Assembly: GCA_019914945.1 (NCBI GenBank) | Contig: CM034108.1 | Location: 4,226,001 to 4,290,000, forward strand | Length of the DNA stretch: 64,000 bases | Direction: 5' to 3' | Source of the DNA: Typha latifolia | Taxonomy: Eukaryota > Streptophyta > Magnoliopsida > Poales > Typhaceae | Shown here: in pieces, positions 22,970 to 34,600 of the stretch | How positions within the stretch are numbered: the first letter of the stretch is position 1 | Layout of the letters: each line of letters opens with the position of its first letter | Program-made: the position numbers and the translations under genes | The notes under the pieces: model-generated | Told to the model about the DNA's origin: nothing | What the model saw: only the letters and a program-made list of their open reading frames with translations | Database searches by the model: none

Positions 22970-23602
22970 TTAGCCGCACTGATTGTGAGAAGGAGCATTA
23001 GGATTAGATTCATATCTCGATTTGATATTTTACCTATTAAATCTTATTCATTTTTGTCTAACTATTATGAGGAGTCATCTTGCTCCAGGATAGCTTGTTC
23101 CTCCTATTTAGATGCTCTCTTTTATTTTAGAGTATGATTACTATTAATTTAGGATTGGATTGAATGATTATCTCCACATATACCATGCTTTATTATTAGT
23201 CACGTCATCTCATTGTCTTCGCTCGTGAATGTAGGCTAAGCTGAACTAATGTAAATTCTCTTATTTGTGTAGCTTGTGTTTGGTTTGCCGGCTATTTAAC
23301 CAATTCCTATCGAGATTCCTATGTCATTGTCGTCAATTTGAATTGCTCCGATCTCTATCAGAGTGTCTATCAAAGTGATAACTATGACGAAGTTTGAGGT
23401 GAATAAATTCAATGGGCAGAATAATTTTAGCATGTGGCATTTGAAGATACAAGCACTTTTGAGGCAACAAGAACAACACCTTATTGAAGACCATGTCGAA
23501 ATGAAGATAAGGACAACACTAGTGTTGAGGGCGGTAGTCGTTGGTTGCAAGGGTAAATCCTCTATAAGAGGAGAGAAAAACTACGATCGAATCGAATCCT
23601 AG
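22970..23602 (+). mobile_element. Copia retrotransposon 5' fragment: LTR end, leader and gag start
   Basis: 'ctcgtgaatgtaggctaa' at about 23222-23239 resembles the conserved U5-side motif of plant Copia LTRs. A frame from about 23384 reads MTKFEVNKFNGQNNF then FSMWHLKIQALLRQQ, the N-terminal signature of Copia gag polyproteins, and is open to 23602. No downstream gag-pol follows in place, so the element is cut off. The same fragment occurs inverted at 1-260. Confidence 0.7.
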
Positions 23603-24636
23603 CAGAGCTATGGCTGGTGTAGGATACACATTCTCGCCTTTAATAGTTAAGGCATTTACTTTTTATGATACTTTTCTCTAAAAAATTTGTTGTTTATAAT
23701 ACTTGATATTATTTAAGTGGATACCTTTGAAAAATGGTGCTGAAAGTACTTTGTAGTATTTTTGAACAAATCGACTTAGGATTGATTGTCTGAGTTGTTG
23801 CTTCAAGAATTAGAATAGAAATATTATAAAGGGATAATTAAGCTTAAACTCTAAGCTATTTTGATTTAGGTCACCACTATTCAATTGTCATTCTCATATA
23901 GATCTTCTAATTTATATTTTATGATATTTGACCCCCTCAATTATACAAAATCTCCGGACATATTAGATGGTTTAGGAGGTTAAGGTGTCACAAAAATTAA
24001 ACAAAGAGTTTTATGTCAAAATGAACAATAATTTGTGGGATCACCTAATGAACCAATAAAAGCTCACTGTTGGTGATAATTTTTCTTACTTCACTTCAAA
24101 AAGATATTTTAGATAGTTGGACTAAGGCTAAGTTGACTGTTTCAAGTACTGCAATATAAAATTATGCATAGGTTTGTATATAATATATGTTACATCACTT
24201 GAGAAAAGGATGTCAAGAATTGTAGTGTTCGATAATTGGAGTAAGGAATTGTTTAAGTTGACTATTTCAATTATTGGAATATAAAATTATAAGATAGTAT
24301 TTCTTAGGGGATATCTCTTGTTGTTTGACCTGATTTCAACTTACCTCCGTATACTTGGAACTTGGGCACATTAACTTCCGTCCAAACCAAATTGCAAACA
24401 TTAGTCAAACGTAAAAATACTTAATTACTCTCATAGAAGTATGTCTAATTTGAAGATTGTATGGGTATTTTTGTTATTTATATTTGATTTGATCTATGCA
24501 AGTGTCATTGCTGACCTCAGTATATTGTTTTTGAGCCTATTTGTCAACTTTCTAATTTTCTTCACAAATAATAGTCAGCAAATGTCGTTTTAGGTTGTTG
24601 AAAGAGTCCATCATCTGTTGTGTATTTTCTGAACGT
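23603..24636. other. Gene-poor AT-rich DNA
   Basis: No coding sequence was recognised. Two short similar stretches (about 24122-24170 and 24240-24295, 'taagttgactgtttcaa' and variants followed by 'ggaatataaaattat') suggest a small degraded repeat. Confidence 0.5.
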
Positions 24637-25835
24637 AAATTGAGTACAGCTTTTGGATTTTTCCTGATTATGTGTCACACCTTTGTTGTTGATAGAAGTT
24701 ACTTTAAGACTATAGGCATACATATATAACAATAGAGAATACATATATCTATATATCTATATAGATATGCCAAGAAATTTTACTGCATATATATATGAGT
24801 AACACATCAAGATATTTAGAATGATTGTCTAATGCCAATACGTATAAATCAGTGAACTTGGTTGGTTCTCATACTTGTGGGGAAGATTTATCGTTTAATA
24901 ATATATAGTTAGAGATTGAATAATGCGCAACTTTAGCTGGTGTCTGAAGAAATATAGAAAGAGTAATAGAAGAAGAGTAAAAGGGAAATGGTAGAAAAAG
25001 TAGTGATTGTATATCTTTGTATTGAGATGCACAAAATAGTGACCTATTTATATCTTGTAGTTGACTGGCGTCACTGTAATAATGGAAAAAAAAAATACAA
25101 TAAGAACATATTATATAGTAAGTATCGTATGAAAAAGAAGAGATACTACCATACTTAATATGATAGAACAAAGAATATTCCCCACATAATATCTTGATAG
25201 TATATATATTAAAATTGAGTACTGTTTTTGGATTTATCCTGATTATACATCACAACTTTCTTGTTGATACAAGTTACTTTGAGAGTGTAGAAATACATAT
25301 GTAACAATAGAGAATACATATATCTATATATGTATATATATATGTCAAGAAATTTCAGTACATATATATATATGAGTAACATATCAAGTATTTACTTGTG
25401 TTGTCTATACATAGGTGGATATATAACAGTGGTTGAGATGTTTAAAATGATTGTCTAATGCCAACATGCATAAATCAGTGAACTTGTTGGTTGGTTCTCA
25501 CATTTGTGGCGAAGATTCATCGTAAAATGGTATATAGTTATAGGTCGAAAAATACACAACTCTTGCTGGTGTCTGAAGAAAAATAAAGAGAATAATAGAA
25601 GAAGAGTAAAAGAGTAAAAGAGTAATGGTAGAAAAATTTATTGTATTTCTTTGTATTGAGATCCACCAAATGGTGGCCTATTTATATTTTATGGTTGACC
25701 ATTGTCGCTGTAATAATTAAGAAAAAAAAAGAACAAGACATATTAGTAAGTATGGTATGAAAAATAGAGATATTAGCATAATTAATATGCTACGAACAAA
25801 GAATATTCTCCAAATAATATCCTGATAGTATTTTT
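24637..25835. repeat. AT-rich tandem duplication, two units of about 570-630 bases
   Basis: Unit 1 (24637-25205) and unit 2 (25207-25835) run in parallel. Each has 'aattgagtac..cttttggattt', 'caatagagaatacatatatct' followed by TATATA runs, 'atgtctaatgcca' variants, 'aaatcagtgaactt', 'gctggtgtctgaagaaa' and a 'gtattgagat' block near the end. No open frame was found. The units have diverged by substitutions and small indels. This could be part of an old LTR or a simple local duplication. Confidence 0.75.
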
Positions 25836-25879
25836 TTTTTTAAATTCCAATATCAATATTAACAATATTTACCATAATC

Positions 25880-26200
25880 TAAATGATTATGGTATGTTTT
25901 TACCATATACTCTAACATCTCTCGCAAACTCAAGGTGGTAATGAAGTGGTCTTTCTTGATCTTGGAAACAGGATTACAAAGCCAGTTAGCTCGATGTGAC
26001 TTCGTGAAATCATCTGCAAGCTGATCTTCTGATGAGATGGACCCATATACTCTAAATATTCCTTTGTCACAAGACACAATCTTTCACACAATATTGTTTA
26101 CAGGTTGAATACACAAAAGAATATGTCTAACAAGTAATGGGCTATCATCTCTCACATTAATCCTTCATCCGAGGATGTAAGCAAAGGTTTAGTGCAATAC
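25880..26200 (-). mobile_element. Copia pol (RNase H end) fragment
   Basis: The minus frame at 25859-26077 reads SISSEDQLADDFTKSHRANWL, close to the SSEDQLADIFTK motif near the C terminus of Copia RNase H. Upstream in the same direction, about 26080-26170, a degenerate 'INVRDDSPLL' fits the preceding HIEVDCHFVRDK block. An in-frame stop interrupts the two. It is a non-functional remnant. Confidence 0.6.
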
Positions 26201-27049
26201 CTTGTGAAAATTAGAAAGACAAATGTCACAAGATTAACTACTTGTATTGATCAAACATCAAATATCAATATCTCCTTTGCTACAAGAGGAACAACTGTTA
26301 CTAAATATTCAGCAATATATAGCAAGAGATAGTAGTATAACTTAACCTAGACTAGTTTCAGCAATTCTCTGAACAATAAGAAAGGAAAGGATCTTGAAGG
26401 ATAAACTTTTTGGAATAACTGCAGATGGTGCATTTGTGCACCATGATTTCTTAATGCTAATTAAATTTCTCTTAGATATTCTATGCTTGCTTAGAATGCA
26501 GAAAATGCAAAAAGAAAGCGAAAATATCTCCATTTAGAGGAACTTCCTAGATTAAGAAATATATGCATCAGTATGCAGATCGATGTGCATAGTCACAAGA
26601 AATCAATAAAGAAATGAGATTTGAGATCCATATTTGTTTCGCTAAAATATCAAATGTTTTATGCTTTTATAGCAATGCCACCTCCAAAGGACAAGTAACT
26701 AAGAAATTAATCTTTGAAGGTTTTCCGAATAATCAACACCAATATGGTTAAACTCAAGAACTTACCTGATACTTTGAGATTTATATACTATCACATCAAT
26801 GTTGTTGTGTTAAGCTAAAAGAAATTTAGATATACAATATTGTTACCTCTGAGATCTATCTCCTGGTGATCTTCTCTATAGAAAGCAAGGTGTGAGGAAT
26901 GAAGCCTGGTCCGAGATCTATCCTTAGTTTTGATCAGAACCCAGTTAAGATCCATAGATCTCCAACAAGATCGTAACTATGTAAATGATCTTGGATCAAA
27001 CCTCATTCCAAGCACCCACTTCCTTCTTCCTCTTCTTCTTCCACTACTC

Positions 27050-27052
<3 letters not shown>

Positions 27053-27082
<30 letters not shown>
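27053..27082. repeat. (TC)n microsatellite
   Basis: About 15 TC units, followed by TCGCTCGCTC. The Arg-Glu and Leu-Ser strings encoded across it are artefacts of the repeat. Confidence 0.9.
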
Positions 27083-27085
<3 letters not shown>

Positions 27086-28659
27086 CGCTCATATTACTAT
27101 CGTCTAGAGGAACTAGGAGCTCTTCCTCATAGGTATGCCAAGGATGGAACAAGTATGGAGAAAACATTATTATAATGAGGTTAAAGTGCACAATGGCCAG
27201 GTCATTATAACATAAAATAATGGGAAAAGAGAGATGGGTCTTGCGTAAGATGTTGTCTTCTTCTATGGGGAGTTCTCTTTATGGAAGTGAGAGTGCTATG
27301 CTTTTCCAGGCTATATCTCTGAGCAAAGACCACCTAAAACTACTAACATGGGGGAGTGATCAGAGAAAGATAAGGGGGGAGAATAGAAGAGAAGGCCATA
27401 ACTTTGATGGATTTTAATATAGAAAAAGTCTTGGGTGGAAAAGCCACCCACGGAAGGTGGTAGTCCATGGCCTATGGAAGGGAGAAAAAGAAAAGGAGGA
27501 AAAAGGAAAAGATATCTCACCGACCAGAATCCAAGCATGATCAGCAACACATAGACCATAGATGATCGCACAGTGCAATGCCATCCTATCTAAGAATATG
27601 CCATTTTATTTATAATCTCACATTTGTGATTAAACTTAGCTTGCTTAAGCTCAATTTAAGCATCAATATTAATTAGTAATACACTGAATTTTTGTAGGTT
27701 AATTCTTTTTGTATATATACAGCACAGGATACTTTTCTATTATGATTCATTTGGTTGGACGCTGATTTAGGTTCAAACCATGGATTTAAGAAGTGGATGT
27801 GTAGATGCAAAGTTTTTTCACACCAGTATCTAATAGAAGGATTAATGTACCTTGAACTAGAGTTACCGTTATGTGCTTCATATGAGGAATAATGTTTGTA
27901 GTTCATTTTAAAATTAGAAAAGAAGACACAATGATGACAATGATAATTTGTATAAGATTACCCATGATGATGACAACTTTAAGCAAGATATTCTCATCAA
28001 ACAATGATAACATCTATCCAACCAGTGAAATGAAGAAGCAATTATTTCCTAAACCCCAGCCATGTACGGAATATACGACATCTATATACTTGAAGATTGG
28101 AAGTATAATTTCATTGAATAAATGAGAACCAAGCTACTAGATATTCTCAATTTATTTATGATCACACTAGTGGAATTTACTACTTCATATCACTTGCATG
28201 TACCTAAAACCTCAAAGACTATAGCTGACTTTGATCTCTAAAGTTAGTGAGTTTCTAATGTTTCATCTCTCATTTTTCATAATGTTAAAATGTTTGCATA
28301 CCGAGATGCACTGACATCCGACATATTACAAACCGTACTCCATATTGTCATTAGCTAATTTTTTTTTTGTGCAATTCATATGTGATGTAGATCATTCATC
28401 TCAAAATGGACAGTTGAGATTTTGATTGGAAAACTAAAACTAGCTATAGGATTTGAAAACCGAATAGAAGAGATCTAAGGATGAGAGGTTTCCCGCCTAA
28501 AATGCAAATCGTCCATGGTCCATGGACATGCATGCAACCTAATTTAAATGGGAGGGATGCATGTGTTTGTGGATGCTTATGCTCTACGCGTTGCATGTGA
28601 AGGGCATCAAGTGCAAATGATTAGTCTCTTCTCCTAGGTTTTGTCGTATCATACAATTC

Positions 28660-28662
<3 letters not shown>

Positions 28663-28711
<49 letters not shown>
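28663..28711. repeat. (AG)24 microsatellite
   Basis: Uninterrupted AG dinucleotides over about 48 bases in gene-poor DNA. Confidence 0.95.
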
Positions 28712-28714
<3 letters not shown>

Positions 28715-29149
28715 AACTACTTTTTGTTGTTTTCTTTTCTTTCACTGAATGGGGGGCCACCGCCTACGATATGATTTGCCCTCGTTTCTATCTTTTTGAC
28801 CAATAATTTCTTCCTCAATCCTCCCCCACCACTCGCTCCATCGCTTGAGTAGGAAATGAAGAGGAAATCAATGCATTCCGTGCATTATATCTGTGCAGGT
28901 GGGTGGTGTTCTCTACGTCGCTATAATTCAATAATTAATTAAAGTCACTGTTGTGTTGTGGCTCAATGACCGAGTTTTATGAATTTATAAAGCTAGCTAG
29001 GAATTAAATTTCCTCCTCGGATATATTAAATATTTGAGTTAATATTTGATAAATATTTTATCTAACCGGCCAATATGTATATAGTTTAGACTCATTGTAG
29101 CATATTTTTTAAAAGAGTTGGGCTAGTTGGGCGGAATAAGTTCATCTTC

Positions 29150-30150
29150 ACCTTAATCATAAAAAAAAAAAGAGGAACATTCTCCTCTCTGACCTTTCTG
29201 CTCAACTTTAGCTTCAAGATCACTAAGAAGGTGCTCGCCAATAGGCTTAGATCAGTGATGGGGAAGTCGGTTATTAGTAGTCAATTGGCTTTTGTTAAGG
29301 AGAGATCTATGTTGGTCAAATTTGAGTTGCATAGATCCAACTTGTTAACAATCATCATCAAGCTAGAATTTGCCAAATTCTTTCATAGTACAGACTGGGA
29401 ATGCTCTCCTTGGTAAGCTCTAGGGGAAGGGGTTTCCTTGGAAGTGGACATGAATGGATTAGGCTCTACTTTTATTCCTCCCAAGTGACCACATCTCTGA
29501 ATGGGTTCCGTCTAATTCCTTCAACCTTAGCTATGGCTTTTTATCTCTCCTTCTTTTTATCTTCGTCACTAATTTTTTTGTGAGGATTCTTAGGAGAGCT
29601 GAAGGCGAAGGCCTTATCCGGATAGTGGAGACATCACTTAGATAATGACTTCCAATTGCAAACCTCAAGTATATCAAGATACTGTTCGAATTGGTCTCCG
29701 ACCTCTCCATTAATGTAGACAAGACCGGCCTTCTCCCTTTTATTGACTGATTTCGAGGAGGTTTTTACCCACCCTTCTGGCAGACATTTTTGGATGCTCG
29801 ATAGGTCACTTCCCTATCAAGTACTTGGGCCTTCCTCTTAAGAAGGGGTCAATCAACTCCCCAGATTGATAATCCATCATCAGCAAGTGTAATCAGAGGT
29901 TGGCAATGCGGAAGGCGAGAACCCTTTATATTGTTAGAAGGATTATGCTTGTCAAGGCGGTTCTCTTCACTTGCCATCTTCTAGAACCCGAGGGCTTTTC
30001 TTTGGAAGGGAGAGACTCTCGTCTCCGAGTTCCATTGCAAGTGGCATAGAGCAAGGTTTGTTTGGCTAAGAAATCTAATGGTTTGGCTCGATAAGGTTCA
30101 ACGTCTTAGTTTGGAAAGGCTTCAACAGGTTGATGGATGCCACCTTTATG
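29150..30150 (+). mobile_element. Decayed LINE reverse transcriptase fragment
   Basis: The plus-strand frame at 29231-29320 reads MLANRLRSVMGKSVISSQLAF then VKERSML, matching the plant L1 RT block 'VLANRLRPVMGKLIS.NQSAFVKGR'. Downstream pieces in other frames recall 'KYLGLPLKKGSIN' (about 29815-29860). Many frameshifts and stops are present, and no A tail or edge was identified. Confidence 0.65.
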
Positions 30151-30419
30151 ATTCCATCCACTATCTTCAACTATTGCAATGCTCCTTCATCCTCTAATTC
30201 TCGAATTATTTCTTGCCGACCGCCAAGGCCCCCCAGCTCCTTGGATTCCATCTGAGCCTTTTGGTGTTCATGGAGGAGGACGCGGTCCAAGGCAGATATC
30301 GCAAGGCATTTCATCATCTTGTTGGGTTTCTTTGATAGCCCAAGAATGAACATAATAGCAGAGTTTTTCAACAGAAGGCTAGAACTTTCACTTATCCTAT
30401 AATTTCCCTCTTAAAGATT

Positions 30420-31699
30420 TGGAAGTGGATGGGTGCTTCCCATCTTCTTCTCTATTTCTTTTGAGGACTACTTCTATCTTCTTTCACGTAACCCTCTCTA
30501 CCTTAAAAGGTCTCTTCTCTATAATAAATATAACTTAGCCCAACCATTTTTCTGCGGGAAAAAATATCAATAAAAAAATTAGAAAATTTATTCTTAGTCC
30601 GGCCTTTTATTTTTTTAACTCCATATGGTTTAATCCGATTTCAACTTACACCTCTATCGTTTAAATTTAAGCATAGAGTTTAAGGGCTTAAGTTTAAAAT
30701 ACACAAAGGTGAATTAAAATCAGGCCAAATGACAAAAGGCCAAACCGTAATTTACCCTTAATATTAGAAATTTTCTCGCAACTAAATGAATTTTGTAGCA
30801 CAACGTTCAGATACTGCAAGAATTATTCTGAATGTTCATCCACAAGCAAGCGCTACACATCAACAATAAGCCTTTCATTTCTTAAATAACATTATAGCGA
30901 ACTCGATACAATCCAAGGCAAAAAATATCAACTCAAATGTACATGACGAGGAACTACTGCTCAACTTTACATCTGATGTTTACTGCAGTATTACATGAAT
31001 TATTAATTGTAAACTTACAAAAGCAAACAAACCAACCATGACCCAGAAGTGATTGACAGAAACTATAGTGCGAAATTCAGTTATAATTCTATTTTACATT
31101 CTTCAGCAAGTGCGATAAGTGGTTACGTGATTTTCACTCTGCTTCCAATCAGTAAATAAGTAAAATGAAAAATCAGATGCGGGACTGTTATCATCCAATT
31201 TGCATCTTCATAGCTGCATTGGTCTAGCTGAAAGCTGAAGTATACAAGTGCTGATTCTCAAATTACAAGCAACACATCTGCATCCAGGCAATAGTGGAGA
31301 AGGGCAAACATATTTTTCCTTTTACTGCTTCATTGGTAGGTCCTATCCATTGACCGCTCTGTATACCTTAGCGATCTTGTTCTTGTCAAGAAATATAAGC
31401 ACTTGCCCAAAAAGGTGCACAGAAGCACACATCCACGTAAATTGACACAAGGCACAAAAAAGTTTGAATATGAATATCTTCCCATTTATGGGTGGTTCGC
31501 TAGCAGACTCCAACAGCCTTGACTTCTATTTCTTTCAAAAACTTATTGCAAGATAAGCTTCTCCTGAACTTAGCAACCCAAGCTATAAACATAAAAAAAA
31601 TGGCGATCTGTATACCGGCCTTTTAGCATGCTTATCTGATTCCTGGGCTATTCTAAAGATGTCTCTGTAGCAATTCAGTATCCCTTTCCAGGTAACTTT
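30420..31699. other. Non-coding region 3' of GCP6
   Basis: No coding exon was found here. The bases nearest 31699 should include the 3' untranslated region of the GCP6 gene; the poly(A) site was not located. Confidence 0.4.
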
Positions 31700-34600
31700 T
31701 CATAGATGAAAGTAGCCCATGTCTTTCTTGATTGTAGAAGAGTAGTGGTCATTGTAGTTTAGATAACCCCAGAAACGGCTAAGACTAAACTCCCCATGCT
31801 TTGGGGACTTCAAATACAAGAGATACAAATCCTTAAGGTTCTTCTCAAAGACAGTATTAATAGCAAAGACCTGCATCATTCATCAAAGTAGCAAAGCGTT
31901 AGACTTAAGATTTAAGAAAATCTAGTGATTAGTCAGGCAGGTGCTAAAAATGAACCACAACTGCCAACTAGTCTACGTTAATTTGTTACAACCAAATTCT
32001 CTATCTTCATTTCTTGAAGTTGGTCAGATTTACATTCTGACCCATGTAACATCAAAAATCAGCCTGATAATCAAGTGGCTATGAAAGCATCCAAACCTGA
32101 CCCTGAACCAATATAACTAATAGGCTATCAGATACATATATCACAAGCAGTAGTGTCTCACAGGATCTGAACCCTACTTGAAATCCTATTATATAACTGT
32201 ATATACAAGTTGGTTACACCAGATATTTCTTAGAAATTGGATTGCAAATGCCTTATTTCGAGCATCCAAATAAGGATTTTAATGGAGTATCTACAGATGT
32301 TTGTAGAAGAGTAATTAAGATTTAAAAGTGAAAATCACGGCAACAGGACCAAAAGTTAGCCTTCAAGTTCAACTTAGCGACAACCAGACACAATCTATTA
32401 TTCATTGAATAATATCCAAAAGTAATATCCATAGGTATTCGATCTAAAAGAAAGATCCAAACATAATGAGATTGGACTTGAGTAAGAAAATTGGACATGG
32501 ATTGACCTATTCAAGGACCATGAGCTATACTTTTCCCATATAAACTGCAAACACATTCATGAAATACTATACTTTTTTACTATTTCTCTCGCCGTTTTGG
32601 CTAGGGGTGGCAAAAATCAACCCGACACAATAACCCGGACTTTAAACAGATTTCGGTTTAGTCTAATCGGGTTTGGGTCATAAATAGGTCAACCCTCTAA
32701 CCCGATTAATAATTGGGTCGTATTCGGGTTTATAACACTAATCCATTTGACCTGATTTGACCCGTTTAATTATATGAGTTGGATCGGGTCAGGCGTTGAC
32801 CCGTTAACCCTTACTCTATATATATATATAATATAACTCAGCCTCTCACTTACCCCATCTCAATCTTTCTCAATCCCTAACCCTAGTCATCTCCATTCCG
32901 CCGCACCAACCCCAGTCTCTTCTTCCTACTCTCCTCGCACTATCGCACGGCGAGACCAACTAGCCCTCCTCATGCAGCGTTCTCCTCTTCATGCATCATC
33001 AATCGGCTTGCATCATCTTCTTTGGGTCATGCTCCTCATGCCAACAGCCCTAACCTAACTTTTCTCATTTTTTCATATCCATTGAAATCTTCCGCTACAC
33101 AACGCCGGCCGTCGACACCTTCCCCTGAGCAACTACACTAACATTGGTAGTACCCACTCTAGTCTCATCCTAGCCCAAGACAGCCCTATGGCTTGTAGCA
33201 ACTCTTCCCTCGTGGGAAGAGCTTAAGAGCACCATCTCTCCAACAAGTATGTTAAGGATCCACACTCACATTGTTCTTTTGGATGTTCTAAAAGTAAAAC
33301 TTTTTTAGTAATGGGTTCTGTCCTTTTGTTTTGATTTTTTTTCTGGCCTGAATGAATTGCTTTGACAAATTCATTTGGTATTATTGATGTTCTTAAGTTT
33401 AATTTTCTCCTAATATGCTCTATCAAATTAATAATATTTGATATCAAGCAAGCATAATTTATTTTCATCTATTATTGACAACACAAATTTGGTTTGGCAG
33501 GATATGTTAAAATAAACAAGTAATCGGGTTACGGTGAAATGGGTTATCAGGTTTCATTTAATGTGTTGGAAATAAGGTAATCGTGTCGGATTGTAAACGT
33601 GTTATAAAAAACTTGTTTGTTAGACGGGTTAAACGGATCATGTCGAATTACCCATTTAATAATTGGGTCATTCGTGTTTAGTAATTTCGACCCATTTAAT
33701 AAACGAGTCGTGTTCGTGTTAGTATAATCTTGACCCGACCCGAATCCGACCCGAGCCGATTGCCACCCCTAATTGTGACCATATAGAACTATTAAAGACT
33801 TGGATCCGGATGGGTTTAAGGTCGATCAAAAAAATCAACTTAGTTTTCTAGCAGCCTGACAAATCCATTTTGAGACCACCAAGGCAACATCTATCCCTCA
33901 AAACCTCCCAACTATCCCCAGATCCTAGCATAGATCCAACAAGTAGAGAAGAAAATAGTAATGATAAAAGGATGATCAGAGGCACAATGTTAAACCCTAA
34001 AAACAATGATCAAGAAGAGATGAGCTCACTTATTGCTCTCATTCGTAATATTCCCTGATGGCAGACAAACAACAGCACACTGACCATTGTAGGCTTCAAG
34101 TTTGAACTTCCCCATTTACAAAGAAAGAAAAAAAGAACCCAAATAACAACATCCTGCTAAAGATAGCCCGGTCCGTGGCTGACAATAATCTGCCATTTCC
34201 TCAACACAGACCCAAACACAAGATAGCTTACTCTGTGCACATTATTAACTTTGGGAAGGCATTAATAATTTTAGATAGCTTGGTTCATGTCTGCCAATAA
34301 ATCTGTCATTTCCTCAACACAGGCCCAAACACAAGATAGCTTACTCTGTGCACATTATTATCTTTTAGAGGGCACTATTAATGTTTTGAAATAAATTTCT
34401 GACTTATTACTAACCAAAAAAGCTTGTGCTTCTATGCACGCACGAATGTGCTCTGCAATGGTTATCCATATATGCCATAAAATTTCTGCAGCTCAGCTAA
34501 ATTTACATTAACGAGCATGAGATTGTAAGAACTATCAAGATATAGATTCTTTCTCATGTCACAGAGATGCACATTTGTCACATTTTTATTGTATAACCTA

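Larger units (their letters stand above)
16330..23400. repeat. Right arm of the AO inverted duplication
   Basis: This is the partner of 1-10165 and the less disturbed arm. It contains AO exons 1-4 with their introns, the AO promoter, a stretch without LINEs (21600-22020), two SINE-like copies in opposite orientation and a Copia 5' fragment. The spacer between the arms (about 10165-16330) holds a LINE fragment and AO exons 5-10, which have no left-arm counterpart. The outer limit may go beyond 23400, because the left arm is cut by the window edge. Confidence 0.85.
26201..29150. other. Gene-poor stretch with microsatellites
   Basis: No protein or RNA gene was recognised. The content is AT-rich DNA, short unsupported frames, a (TC)n tract at 27053-27082 and an (AG)n tract at 28663-28711. 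Confidence 0.5.

Noticed and set aside
30171..30371. 66-codon minus-strand frame with a charged C terminus
   Set aside because: Lies over decayed LINE DNA, antisense to it, with no recognisable motif.
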